Of a stretch of DNA of 64,000 nucleotides, positions 1 to 9,002 are shown one piece after another. The stretch covers positions 496,001 to 560,000 of the forward strand of contig NZ_BMFQ01000002.1 in assembly GCF_014638915.1 (NCBI RefSeq), in the 5' to 3' direction. A program made the position numbers and the translations under genes. The notes beneath the pieces are model-generated. The model was not told where the DNA came from and ran no database searches. It saw only the letters and a list, made by a program, of their open reading frames with translations. This DNA comes from Xanthomarina arctica. Its GTDB lineage: Bacteria > Bacteroidota > Bacteroidia > Flavobacteriales > Flavobacteriaceae. Position 1 is the first letter of the stretch; every line of letters starts with the position of its first letter.

Positions 1-661
1 ATGGACTTTACCTATTGCTGCTTGCTTGGGAGCTTTCGTATCAACAGCTTTAGTCTTTTTATTGTCACAGTCAAGACAAACGGGGAAAAGTTCTATTGTT
101 TCTTTACTGCTTACCGGAATAGCCATTAATGCCTTGTTTTTAAGTGGTGTTGGTTTTTTATCATATATAGCTCGCGATCCACAAGCTCGTTCAATTGTAT
201 TCTGGAATCTAGGCACACTTTCTGGTGCTAATTGGGCTTCAGTTGGTATTGTTGGCTTTTCAACAAGTGTATGTGTCATAATAGCATTGCGCTATGCCAA
301 ACATTTAAATGCTTTAATGATTGGAGAAGAAGAAGCACAGTTTATAGGTGTTGATCTTAAAAGACTTAAATGGATTATTCTAAGTATCAATGTAATTATG
401 GTGGCTGTGGCAACTGCTTTTGTGGGAGTTATTAGTTTTGTTGGGCTCATTGTGCCACATGTTCTTCGTATTCTAAAAGGATCAGATAACCGGTTTTTAA
501 TAATCAATAGCGCAGTTTTGGGAGGTATTTTACTTTGTTTGGCCGATTTACTTTCTCGGATGCTTTTGAGACCTGCTGAATTGCCTATTGGTATTGTGAC
601 TTCTGTGGTTGGAGTTCCCATTTTCATCTTCTTATTACAAAAGAAAAATTACTTTTTTTAA
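1..661 (+). CDS. hmuU: Heme/iron ABC transporter permease, FecCD family (5' end outside window)
   Basis: This is the C-terminal part of an inner-membrane permease that moves heme or ferric chelates from the periplasm to the cytoplasm with an ABC ATPase. The frame is open from the first bases of the window, so the true start lies to the left; about 220 residues are visible. They are strongly hydrophobic, with several membrane segments and the FecCD-family stretch GLIVPHVLRI (the loop that contacts the ATPase), followed by the usual C-terminal PIGIVTSVVGVPIFIFLL. The stop codon is 2 nt before the start of the ATPase gene, so the two are co-translated. Heme rather than siderophore is suggested by the HmuV-like partner; the binding protein and receptor would lie left of the window. 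Confidence 0.85.
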   Translation, partial: WTLPIAACLGAFVSTALVFLLSQSRQTGKSSIVSLLLTGIAINALFLSGVGFLSYIARDPQARSIVFWNLGTLSGANWASVGIVGFSTSVCVIIALRYAKHLNALMIGEEEAQFIGVDLKRLKWIILSINVIMVAVATAFVGVISFVGLIVPHVLRILKGSDNRFLIINSAVLGGILLCLADLLSRMLLRPAELPIGIVTSVVGVPIFIFLLQKKNYFF

Positions 662-663
662 TT

Positions 664-1440
664 ATGATACAAACGCAACAACTTAGCTATGCTATCGGAA
701 ATAAAACCATTTTGGAAGATGTTTCTATATCTTTTCAACCTGGAAAATTACACCTTATTATTGGACCTAATGGCGCTGGGAAATCGACCTTAGTTAAATT
801 GATTTCCGGACAAATAATAGCTTCAAAAGGAACGATTCATTACGATTCTAAAATATTAAAGACTTTATCTATTACTGAGTTGGCTAAAATTAGGGCCGTT
901 TTATCCCAAAATATAGAATTGGCTTTTCCTTTAAAGGTAGCAGAAGTAGTCATGATGGGGCGTTATCCACATTTTACTTCAAAACCAAAGGCAAAAGATG
1001 AGCAAGCCTGTCAAGAAGCAATGGAATTTTTTGATGTTAGTAATTTAGCACATCGCGATTATATGACTTTAAGTGGGGGCGAAAAACAACGTGTTCATTT
1101 TGCTCGCGTTACTGCACAAATTTGGTACCCAATAGAAAATTATTGTAGACATCTTATTTTAGATGAACCTTTGACTTTTTTAGATGTGCACTACCAGTTT
1201 CATTTTATGCACAAGCTAATAGAGTTGCTAAAACAAAAAGATATAATAGTGATTGGCGTGGTTCATGATCTGAATTTAGCGGCTAAATTTGCTAATCAAA
1301 TTTTATTACTTCATCAAGGAAAAGTTTTAGCAAATGGTTCACCAAATGATGTTTTAACCAAACAAAACATTAAAAAAGCTTACCAATTAGAACCTGTTTT
1401 CTATAAAACCGAAAAAACGACTTATTTGTTTTTTGAATGA
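664..1440 (+). CDS. hmuV: Heme ABC transporter ATP-binding protein
   Basis: ATPase subunit that powers the permease encoded just upstream. The 258-residue protein has all ABC motifs: Walker A GPNGAGKST near residue 35, the Q-loop in VLSQNIELAFPL, signature LSGGEKQRV, Walker B HLILDEPLTFLDV, and the switch histidine in VVHDLNLA. Length and the WYPIENYCRHLILDEP insertion before Walker B fit the HmuV heme-import subfamily. The gene starts 2 nt after the permease stop. A related siderophore ATPase (FecE/FhuC type) is the main alternative; the choice of heme is by family resemblance. Confidence 0.85.
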   Translation: MIQTQQLSYAIGNKTILEDVSISFQPGKLHLIIGPNGAGKSTLVKLISGQIIASKGTIHYDSKILKTLSITELAKIRAVLSQNIELAFPLKVAEVVMMGRYPHFTSKPKAKDEQACQEAMEFFDVSNLAHRDYMTLSGGEKQRVHFARVTAQIWYPIENYCRHLILDEPLTFLDVHYQFHFMHKLIELLKQKDIIVIGVVHDLNLAAKFANQILLLHQGKVLANGSPNDVLTKQNIKKAYQLEPVFYKTEKTTYLFFE

Positions 1441-1490
1441 ACCTAGTTTTAAAATTAAATTATGCTAGGCGATTTCAACAAATTGTATTT

Positions 1491-1535
1491 TTAACAAAAT
1501 GTTAAGGTTTTTGTTTGTAACACATTGTATTTTTG
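1491..1535 (+). promoter_or_regulatory. Dyad TTAACA-AAA-TGTTAA and -7-like element upstream of the M61 peptidase gene
   Basis: A perfect 6+6 bp inverted repeat with a 3-nt centre lies at 1491-1505. A TAnnTTTG-type -7 element, TATTTTTG, lies at 1528-1535, about 34 nt before the chosen ATG. The -33 TTG at 1511-1513 is only 14 nt away, shorter than the usual spacing, so the promoter call is weak. The dyad could be an operator or simply AT-rich chance symmetry. Confidence 0.3.
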
Positions 1536-1568
1536 GACGTCATACTTAAAATTAAAATAACCATCATA

Positions 1569-3458
1569 ATGAAGAAATTATTTACCACTCTAGGTTTAAG
1601 TTTATTACTTGTCGCCTGTGGCACATCCACAAAAACTACTGCAGATTTAGCAGTAAATACTCCTATTGATACGTCAATAGATTTAACTAAAGTTACTAAC
1701 GATCAGGTACCTGTAACTATTAATCCAGGTAGATTTACCGTGGAAACTGTTACTTACAGATTACCAAAAGTAGTTCAAGGTACTTATTCTGTAAGTGATT
1801 TTGGAAAGTATGTGGACGATTTCAAAGCATACGATTATAATGGAGCAGAATTAGTGGCAAATAAAATAGACACCAATACTTGGACTATTGGCGGAGCTAC
1901 TAACTTAGATTATATTACCTATTATGTAAACGATACATTTGATATTGAGGTTTCTGGTGGTATTGGTGGAGATACGCCTTTTTCTCCAGCAGGAACAAAT
2001 ATTGAACCAGATAACTATGTATTGAATTTACATGGATTTATCGGGTATTTCGATTCGTTAAAAAACAATCAGTATCAATTAGAAGTGACTGCACCTGCAG
2101 ATTTTGTACGTACGTCTGCGTTACAAAATATCTCTGAAAAAACGAGTGAAGATGGCGAAACCATCACCACAAGTTATTTTGCTCCTAGATATTTCGATAT
2201 TACAGATAATCCAATGATGTATGGTAATCTAGATGTTGAAGAATTTGAAGTTGGTGGCATTAAAGTCGTTTTAAGTATTTATTCTCCAAATAAAGTTCAT
2301 AATGCGAAGCAAATTGGTGAAACAATGAAAACCATGATGGAAGCACAAAAAGCTTATTTAGGTGATATTAATAGCACCCCTCGTTATGATATCTATTTGT
2401 ATTTATCTCGTGGTGATGAAGAATCTCCTAAAGGATTTGGTGCTTTAGAACATCATACGTCTACGGTTGTTGTTATGCCAGAAGCAATTCCTGATGAAGC
2501 CCTTGCCGAAAGTATGGTAGATGTAGTTTCTCATGAATTCTTTCATATTGTAACTCCTTTAAGTGTTCATTCTGAAGATGTACATTATTTCGATTATGCT
2601 AATCCAACTTTTTCTAAGCATTTATGGATGTATGAAGGTGTTACTGAATATTTTGCCACGTTGTTTCAAGTAGATCAAGGACTAATTACAGATGAAGCAT
2701 TTTATGCTAAAATCATGGAAAAAGTGCAAACAGCTTCTGGAATGAATGACACCATGAGTTTTACCATTATGAGTGAAAACATATTGGATGAACCTTATGC
2801 AACTCAATATTACAACGTTTATCAAAAAGGTGCTTTAATTGGTATGTGTATTGATATTTTAATGCGTGAAGAAAGCAATGGAAATAGAGGGATTTTATCT
2901 CTTATGAAAGAATTATCTCTAAAATATGGTCACGACAAACCTTTTGTTGACGATAATTTAATTGCAGAAATTACATCTATGACCTATCCTTCTGTTGGCG
3001 AGTTTTTACAAACACACGTTGTAGGAGATGTGCCAATTAACTACGGAGATTTTTTCTCTATGGTTGGTCTTGAATTAGGAGAAAGTAAAGTAGAAACCAA
3101 TTTATTACAAAATAGTGGTGCTTTAATTTTTGGAGCAAATCAAGAAAATGGTTCTATTTATTTTAATGGCTTAGTTTCTGAAAATAGTTTTTGGAATGAC
3201 AATGGTGTAAAACCAAACGATGTTATTAAATCTGTAAATGGTGAAGAAGTTACTATGATGACTGCCAACGGTGTGTTCCAAAAAGTATTCATGTGGGAAG
3301 AAGGAGAAGCAATTGAAGTTGTTATAAATAGAGATGGAGAAGAGATTGTTATTAAAACAGCAGTAGCTAAATCTTACACTCTTGGAAAATCCTTAATTAA
3401 TAATCCAAATGCTACTGAAGCTCAAATAGCTTTACGTAAAGCTTGGTTAAAAGGATAG
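1569..3458 (+). CDS. M61-family metallopeptidase lipoprotein with C-terminal PDZ domain
   Basis: Exported zinc peptidase of the M61 (glycyl aminopeptidase) family. The ATG at 1569 is chosen because it gives MKKLFTTLGLSLLLVACG, a lipoprotein signal with the acylated Cys in LVAC; the frame continues 12 codons upstream but without a signal-like sequence. The zinc motif HEFFH lies at residues 322-326 and the third ligand glutamate in MYEGVTEYF near residue 356. The N-terminal third is beta-rich and about the last 120 residues look like a PDZ fold (NGLVSENSFWNDNGVKPNDV), as is usual for M61. Length about 629 aa. It is monocistronic, ending in a hairpin terminator. Substrate is unknown. Confidence 0.85.
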   Translation: MKKLFTTLGLSLLLVACGTSTKTTADLAVNTPIDTSIDLTKVTNDQVPVTINPGRFTVETVTYRLPKVVQGTYSVSDFGKYVDDFKAYDYNGAELVANKIDTNTWTIGGATNLDYITYYVNDTFDIEVSGGIGGDTPFSPAGTNIEPDNYVLNLHGFIGYFDSLKNNQYQLEVTAPADFVRTSALQNISEKTSEDGETITTSYFAPRYFDITDNPMMYGNLDVEEFEVGGIKVVLSIYSPNKVHNAKQIGETMKTMMEAQKAYLGDINSTPRYDIYLYLSRGDEESPKGFGALEHHTSTVVVMPEAIPDEALAESMVDVVSHEFFHIVTPLSVHSEDVHYFDYANPTFSKHLWMYEGVTEYFATLFQVDQGLITDEAFYAKIMEKVQTASGMNDTMSFTIMSENILDEPYATQYYNVYQKGALIGMCIDILMREESNGNRGILSLMKELSLKYGHDKPFVDDNLIAEITSMTYPSVGEFLQTHVVGDVPINYGDFFSMVGLELGESKVETNLLQNSGALIFGANQENGSIYFNGLVSENSFWNDNGVKPNDVIKSVNGEEVTMMTANGVFQKVFMWEEGEAIEVVINRDGEEIVIKTAVAKSYTLGKSLINNPNATEAQIALRKAWLKG

Positions 3459-3510
3459 AATATAATTGAGATTGTAGATGGTTGATCTGCGATTTTAGAA
3501 TTTAAAAAAA

Positions 3511-3541
3511 CCTGATGAAAATAAATTCATCAGGTTTTTTT
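3511..3541. terminator. Bidirectional rho-independent terminator
   Basis: A 9-bp stem (CCTGATGAA / TTCATCAGG) with a 6-nt loop is preceded by a run of A and followed by a run of T. It sits between the convergent M61 and S10 peptidase genes and can serve both. Confidence 0.85.
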
Positions 3542-3545
3542 TTGT

Positions 3546-5027
3546 TTAATATTTTGCTGCTTTTCCTTTAGTTTCAGAGTCTTTGATAAACTGTCTAATA
3601 TCATCTGTCGCAGATATTAAATCTTCACTTCTAAGATACATCATATGGCCACTTCTATATGCTTTAAAGGTAATACGGTCTTTCATTTTACCACTTGGAT
3701 CCATTTGCGCCACAGTGTATTTTGCAGCAAAATAGGTGGTTGCTCCATCGTAATAACCAGACTGCACCAACACTTTTAAATATGGGTTTTCAGCCATAGC
3801 ACGACGTAATCCCTCTCTTGTATGGTCATTTTCTCTATCCCAAGGATGCACATCACCAAACATATTGTATTTAATATCTGTTTTAAAATGAAGTTCCTCT
3901 CTTAAATAATAATTAATTGCTGGCGTGAAGGAGTGAAGCCATGAGGTTAGTTCGGCATTGTAATCAGGTGAATTTCCTGCTCTCATTTTGTCAATACCTA
4001 AATAACGAGAATCCAACCTTCCAATGGTATATCCTTTGTCACGTAAAAGTTCTTTCCAAAAGAAATTGGTAGGCACATTTAAATTATGATCCAAAATGGC
4101 CTCTTTATCCAAACCTGAATACAAACTCATTTTTTCTGCTACTTGTTCTTTTTCAGCGTCAGAAATAAACCCTCCTTTTGCAATGGCTGGCATTAAGTTA
4201 TTAATAGTAAACGTTTCTACTTCTGGTAAGATTTCTAATAAATCTTGTTGTTGAAGAGCTGGTGATAAGGCTTTTTGATGCCAGGCAGCTGCAGTGAAAT
4301 ATGGTAAATTCAAAGAGGAATAAATAGGCTGATCGGTTGAGTATATTTTATAATCGGCAGGAGAAACTAAAATAACACCATTTAAATACATCCATTGATT
4401 GTTTTGCAATTCTTTAGATAAGCCCATAACTCTTGGGCCTCCATAGCTTTCTCCAATTAAATATTTCGGAGATTCCCAACGATTTTTTCTAGTTACAAAG
4501 GTGTTCATCCATTCGGCTAGATATTTAATATCTGCATTAATTCCGAAAAATGTTTTCCTATCTGGAAATTTCCCATCTTTATCTTCAACCATTCTGGAAT
4601 ACCCCGTATTTACGGGATCTATAAAAACAATATCAGCAACATCTAAAATCGAATGTGGATTATCTTTAACACCATAAGGTTGCACCGGATAACCTTCGTC
4701 GTCTATATTCAAAATTACAGGTCCTGTATAGGCAATATGCATCCAAGCAGATGCAGAACCCGGTCCGCCATTAAAAGAAAAGATAATAGGACGTTTTTCT
4801 TTTTCGCTATTGCTCTTCTTGTAATAGGTATAAAATAAAGTGGCAATGGGTTCGCCCTTAGCATTCCAAACAGGTTGTGTTCCAGCAGTAGCTTCATAAG
4901 ACAAGTTTTGTCCGTTAATCATAATAGAATGATTGGTAACAACCATGGTATCTACAGGGATTTTTTTGACTTGAGAAAACAGCAAGCTTGTTGATAATGT
5001 AAAAAATAATAAGAAGAGATTTTTCAT
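3546..5027 (-). CDS. S10-family serine carboxypeptidase, secreted
   Basis: Exported serine peptidase of the S10 family. The N-terminus MKNLFLLFFTLSTSLLFSQ is a Sec signal peptide. The oxyanion-hole motif FNGGPGSAS occurs near residue 85, the nucleophile in LIGESYGG (Ser194), a late Asp in QSGYYDG and the catalytic His in RSGHMMYL near the C-terminus. The 493-residue length is typical. S10 enzymes cut C-terminal residues at acidic pH; in Bacteroidota they are usually annotated simply as carboxypeptidases. The gene stands alone, converging on the M61 gene with a shared terminator. Confidence 0.88.
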   Translation of the reverse strand: MKNLFLLFFTLSTSLLFSQVKKIPVDTMVVTNHSIMINGQNLSYEATAGTQPVWNAKGEPIATLFYTYYKKSNSEKEKRPIIFSFNGGPGSASAWMHIAYTGPVILNIDDEGYPVQPYGVKDNPHSILDVADIVFIDPVNTGYSRMVEDKDGKFPDRKTFFGINADIKYLAEWMNTFVTRKNRWESPKYLIGESYGGPRVMGLSKELQNNQWMYLNGVILVSPADYKIYSTDQPIYSSLNLPYFTAAAWHQKALSPALQQQDLLEILPEVETFTINNLMPAIAKGGFISDAEKEQVAEKMSLYSGLDKEAILDHNLNVPTNFFWKELLRDKGYTIGRLDSRYLGIDKMRAGNSPDYNAELTSWLHSFTPAINYYLREELHFKTDIKYNMFGDVHPWDRENDHTREGLRRAMAENPYLKVLVQSGYYDGATTYFAAKYTVAQMDPSGKMKDRITFKAYRSGHMMYLRSEDLISATDDIRQFIKDSETKGKAAKY

Positions 5028-5086
5028 AGAAAATATTTTAAGTTTTAAAGATAAAATGTTTTATTGGATACTGTTTTCGAAAACTG

Positions 5087-5851
5087 TTAAAATCCTTCAA
5101 ATACACCTAAACCAAATAGGGCAAAATCGTATTTTACTGGATCGTTGGAATCTAGTTTTCGTAAGGCTTTATCTAATTCGGCTAAAGCTTTACCATCGTT
5201 TTGTTTTCGTGTTAATAACCCTAGTTTTCTAGCTACATTTCCTGAGTGCACGTCTAGCGGACAAGATAATTGTGAAGGCTTGATGTTATTCCAAATACCG
5301 AAATCTACGCCAGTATTATCGGTTCTAACCATCCATCTTAAATACATGTTTATTCTTTTTGCAGCCGAATTTTTAAGCGGATCACTAACATGCTTTTGGG
5401 TTCTTGGCAAATGGTCAATCTCAAAAAACACTTTTTTAAAGTGATGTATGGAGTTTTGTAACGAATCATTCTTAATTCCCTCTATAAAAACAGATTCCAA
5501 ACCTTGATGCTGGTTATAAATATGTTGCAAACTCTTTATAAATGTGATAAAATCGGTGCCATTAAAAGTTCGGTGAACAAAAGGCAATAAAGCTTCTAAA
5601 TCTTGTTCTTGATGGTTTATTACAAAGTCGTAAGGCGATTGATCCATTAACGCCATCATTTTCTTAGCATTATTGATAATACTTTTTCTATTTCCCCAAG
5701 CAATAGTTGCCGTTAAAAACCCCGCAATTTCAATGTCTTCCTTTTTGTTAAAAAGATGTGGAATTTGAATGGGATCGCTTTCAATAAAATCTGGACGATT
5801 GTATTGAATCACTTTAGCATCCAAAAATTCTTTTAGTTCTGTTTTGTTCAA
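5087..5851 (-). CDS. TIGR02757 (DUF2400) family protein
   Basis: A 254-residue soluble protein that I recognise as the TIGR02757/DUF2400 family common in Bacteroidota. Its C-terminal half (CPLDVHSGNVARKLGLLTRK, then ALAELDKALRKLDSNDPVKYDFALFGLGV) resembles the helix-hairpin-helix and catalytic-Asp region of HhH-GPD DNA glycosylases, which suggests nucleic-acid binding, but no activity has been established to my knowledge. It is divergent from the large fusion gene downstream and has no partner gene. Function remains unassigned. Confidence 0.75.
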   Translation of the reverse strand: MNKTELKEFLDAKVIQYNRPDFIESDPIQIPHLFNKKEDIEIAGFLTATIAWGNRKSIINNAKKMMALMDQSPYDFVINHQEQDLEALLPFVHRTFNGTDFITFIKSLQHIYNQHQGLESVFIEGIKNDSLQNSIHHFKKVFFEIDHLPRTQKHVSDPLKNSAAKRINMYLRWMVRTDNTGVDFGIWNNIKPSQLSCPLDVHSGNVARKLGLLTRKQNDGKALAELDKALRKLDSNDPVKYDFALFGLGVFEGF

Positions 5852-5911
5852 GGTATCTTTTATTTGAATCCTTAAAAATATGCATATGTTTTTAAAATAG
5901 AAAGATTCTCA

Positions 5912-5944
5912 TTTGAATAATTCATTTAAAAAAAAGTAACTTCG
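5912..5944 (+). promoter_or_regulatory. Candidate flavobacterial promoter for the kinase-M23-aminotransferase gene
   Basis: TTTG at 5912-5915 and TAACTTCG at 5937-5944 are separated by 21 nt, close to the Bacteroidota consensus TTTG / TAnnTTTG (one mismatch in the -7). The predicted transcript start is about 20 nt before the ATG at 5973. Confidence 0.4.
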
Positions 5945-5972
5945 TTTATCATATTTTTAACCCAATTTGTGT

Positions 5973-8900
5973 ATGAAGTCTGCTGATTATTCCAACATAA
6001 AAATCCAACCAGAACAAGCTAAGGATATTGCAAAAAGTCTTTATAACCTTGTGGGAGAAGTGAAAACCTTACCTGGGGAATTAGATTTTAATTTTTTGAT
6101 TAAAACGAAAGAAGCCAACTATATTTTAAAAATTAGCAGACCAGACGAAGATTTAAAATATTTAGAATTTCAACAGGAAATCCTTCAATATCTTTCAAAA
6201 AGAAATTTGAATGCACCCATTATTTTTCCAGATACTCATGGAAATTTCATTAGTTCTATTCAAGATTCTTCAGGAAATACAAGGTTGGTACGCTTATTAT
6301 CTTGGATAGATGGAAGGTTGTGGTCTTCTGTGAATCCTATTAAAGACGATTTACTTTTTAATTTAGGTTCTGAAGCTGGGAAAATCACTAAGGCTTTAAA
6401 AGGTTTTGAGCACGCAATGGCACATAGAGAATTTGAATGGGATATCGCGCAATCAGATTGGACCTATAATCACTTAGATTTATTTTCATCTGAACAAAAA
6501 CAGATCCTTTCACATTTTCAGACTCGATTTAAAGGGGTTCAGAATGACTATAATAATCTAAGAAAAAGTGTTGTTCATAATGATGCAAATGATAATAATA
6601 TTCTTGTTTCATCAAATCTGATTCATCCCGAAGTAACCGCCATTATTGATTTTGGAGATACTATTTACACACAAACCATTAACGATTTAGCCGTTGCCAT
6701 GGCTTATGCCATCATGGGGAAGCCAGATTTATTGGAAGCCTCTTTACCATTTGTTTCAGGTTATCATAGTCAATATCCATTACAGGAAGAAGAGCTTAAA
6801 TATCTCTATAATTTGCTAGCCATGCGTTTGGTGATTAGCGTAACTAAATCGGCTTTAAACAAACAAAAAGAACCGGATAACAATTATTTAATGATAAGCG
6901 AAAAACCAGCATGGGACGTTCTTGAAAGATGGATGCAAGTGGATGAGAATTTAGCGTATTATAGTTTTCGTGAAGCATGTGGTTTTTCAGCACATCCAAA
7001 TGAAAACTCTTTTTTGAAGTGGGCGGAAAAGCAACATGTTTCCTTGAACGATTTTTTCCCAACACTTCACTTTAATCAGCTTTATAGCTTAGACATGGGT
7101 GTTGGAAGCACTTGGTTGGGCAATGAAAAAGAATATAACGATTTAGAGCTAACAAGTTTTAAAATAAATAGGTTACAAGCTGAAAAACCCAACGCCTTAT
7201 TTGCAGGAGGTTATTTAGAGATTAGACCCTTTTACAGTACCAATGCATATCAAAAAGAAGGAAATTCTGGGCCAGAATACAGAACCACACATTTGGGAGT
7301 TGATTTTTGGGTGAAGAAAAATACGGCAATTCACGCGCCTTTTGAGGGCCATATTTTTAGCATTCATTACAATGGAAACAATAAGGATTATGGGCCAACT
7401 TTAATCTTAAAACACCAAACAGATGCTGGAATTCCGTTTTATACCCTTTATGGACATTTGTCTGAAAGCAGTTTAAATTTATTAACGCAGGGTCAAAAAG
7501 TTAAGAAAAATGATTTGTTAGCTTATGTTGGTGATGTTAGTGAAAATGGTGATTGGGCGCCACATTTACATTTTCAAGTCATGTTAGATATGCTGGATAA
7601 TACCCATGATTTTCCTGGAGTCGCATTTCCAAAACGTATGTCTGTTTGGAGTAGTATATGCCCAAATCCAAATGTGTTTTTTAAAGATGAAGGTCTTAGG
7701 ACATCTCAGAGTACTTCAAATGAAGAACTTCTAGATTTTAGAAAAAATCATCTAGGAAAAAGTCTGAGTCTCTCTTATACAAAACCATTAAAAATATTAC
7801 GAGGTGCTGGTGTTTATTTATTTGATAATACAGGAAGAAAATATTTAGATACCGTCAATAATGTAGCTCATATTGGCCATGAACACCCAAGAGTAGTAAA
7901 AGCTGGACAAGAGCAAATGGCTATTTTAAACACGAATTCTCGCTATTTACATAACAACATCAATGCATTTGCTAAAGAGTTATTGAAAACGTTTCCTAAG
8001 GAATTATCAGTTGTACATTTTGTGAATTCTGGAAGTGAGGCCAACGAATTAGCCTTGCGTATGACAAAAGCTTATACCAAAGCCAAGGATATGATAGCTA
8101 TTGAAATTGGCTACCATGGTAATACAAACGCATGTATTGATATGAGTTCTTACAAATTTGATGGAAAAGGAGGTCAAGGAGCTCCAGAACATACGCATAT
8201 TGTGCCACTTCCCGATAGGTTCAGAGGTTTGTATCAAGGTGATAACACAGCTGAAAAATATGCCAAACATATAGATAGGCAAATAGATAATATTCATGCT
8301 AAAGGTAGAAAAGTAGCTGGTTTTATTTGTGAAAGTATTATTAGTTGTGGCGGACAAGTAGAACTTCCTAAAAACTATTTAAAGCTTGCTTATCAATCCG
8401 TTAGAAAAGCAGGTGGTCTTTGTATTGCAGACGAAGTGCAAACAGGTTGTGGCAGAGTCGGACAGACGTTTTGGGGGTTTCAGATGCATGATGTCATTCC
8501 CGATATTGTGACTATTGGAAAACCTATTGGAAATGGTCATCCACTAGCAGCAGTTGTGTGTACCCAAGAAGTTGCGAATGCTTTTGCAAATGGTATGGAA
8601 TATTTTAACACGTTTGGAGGAAACCCAGTTTCTTGTGCCATTGGGAAAGAAGTTTTGCAAGTTATTAAAGATGAAAAGCTTCAAGAAAATGCTCTTAATG
8701 TTGGAGGTTATTTGAAAGATGAATTAATAAAACTTCAAAACCCATTTCCCATAATTGGAGATGTTAGAGGACAAGGCTTGTTTTTAGGGTTTGAGCTAAC
8801 AGATGAACATAGGCAACCTTTAACAGAGAAAGCTTCTTATTTAGCCAATAGAATGAAGGATTTCGGTATTTTAATGAGTACGGATGGTAAAGATAACAAT

Positions 8901-9002
8901 GCTTTAAAAATAAAGCCTCCAATGGTCTTTTCTATAGAGAATGCTAATGAGTTATTAGATAGGTTAAAGCAAATCCTAAAAGAAGATTTTATAAGGTTCT
9001 AA
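5973..9002 (+). CDS. Fusion protein: APH-type kinase, M23 peptidase domain and class III aminotransferase
   Basis: One 1009-residue polypeptide carries three enzyme-like units. Residues 1-350 are an aminoglycoside-phosphotransferase/choline-kinase fold, with the catalytic [10 protein letters not shown] (His202, Asp204) and the metal-binding DFG near Asp226. Residues about 400-570 are an M23/LytM fold with zinc ligands HLGVD (His440, Asp444) and HLHF (His531, His533). Residues about 590-1009 are a class III PLP aminotransferase with DEVQTGCGR and the PLP lysine in TIGKPIGNG (Lys850). ATG at 5973 is preferred over a TTG two codons earlier. The same order occurs in other bacteria; the aminotransferase part resembles ethanolamine-phosphate phospho-lyase-like enzymes, so a kinase then lyase or transaminase route is plausible. 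No signal peptide is visible, which is odd for an M23 domain. Confidence 0.85.
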   Translation: MKSADYSNIKIQPEQAKDIAKSLYNLVGEVKTLPGELDFNFLIKTKEANYILKISRPDEDLKYLEFQQEILQYLSKRNLNAPIIFPDTHGNFISSIQDSSGNTRLVRLLSWIDGRLWSSVNPIKDDLLFNLGSEAGKITKALKGFEHAMAHREFEWDIAQSDWTYNHLDLFSSEQKQILSHFQTRFKGVQNDYNNLRKSVVHNDANDNNILVSSNLIHPEVTAIIDFGDTIYTQTINDLAVAMAYAIMGKPDLLEASLPFVSGYHSQYPLQEEELKYLYNLLAMRLVISVTKSALNKQKEPDNNYLMISEKPAWDVLERWMQVDENLAYYSFREACGFSAHPNENSFLKWAEKQHVSLNDFFPTLHFNQLYSLDMGVGSTWLGNEKEYNDLELTSFKINRLQAEKPNALFAGGYLEIRPFYSTNAYQKEGNSGPEYRTTHLGVDFWVKKNTAIHAPFEGHIFSIHYNGNNKDYGPTLILKHQTDAGIPFYTLYGHLSESSLNLLTQGQKVKKNDLLAYVGDVSENGDWAPHLHFQVMLDMLDNTHDFPGVAFPKRMSVWSSICPNPNVFFKDEGLRTSQSTSNEELLDFRKNHLGKSLSLSYTKPLKILRGAGVYLFDNTGRKYLDTVNNVAHIGHEHPRVVKAGQEQMAILNTNSRYLHNNINAFAKELLKTFPKELSVVHFVNSGSEANELALRMTKAYTKAKDMIAIEIGYHGNTNACIDMSSYKFDGKGGQGAPEHTHIVPLPDRFRGLYQGDNTAEKYAKHIDRQIDNIHAKGRKVAGFICESIISCGGQVELPKNYLKLAYQSVRKAGGLCIADEVQTGCGRVGQTFWGFQMHDVIPDIVTIGKPIGNGHPLAAVVCTQEVANAFANGMEYFNTFGGNPVSCAIGKEVLQVIKDEKLQENALNVGGYLKDELIKLQNPFPIIGDVRGQGLFLGFELTDEHRQPLTEKASYLANRMKDFGILMSTDGKDNNALKIKPPMVFSIENANELLDRLKQILKEDFIRF

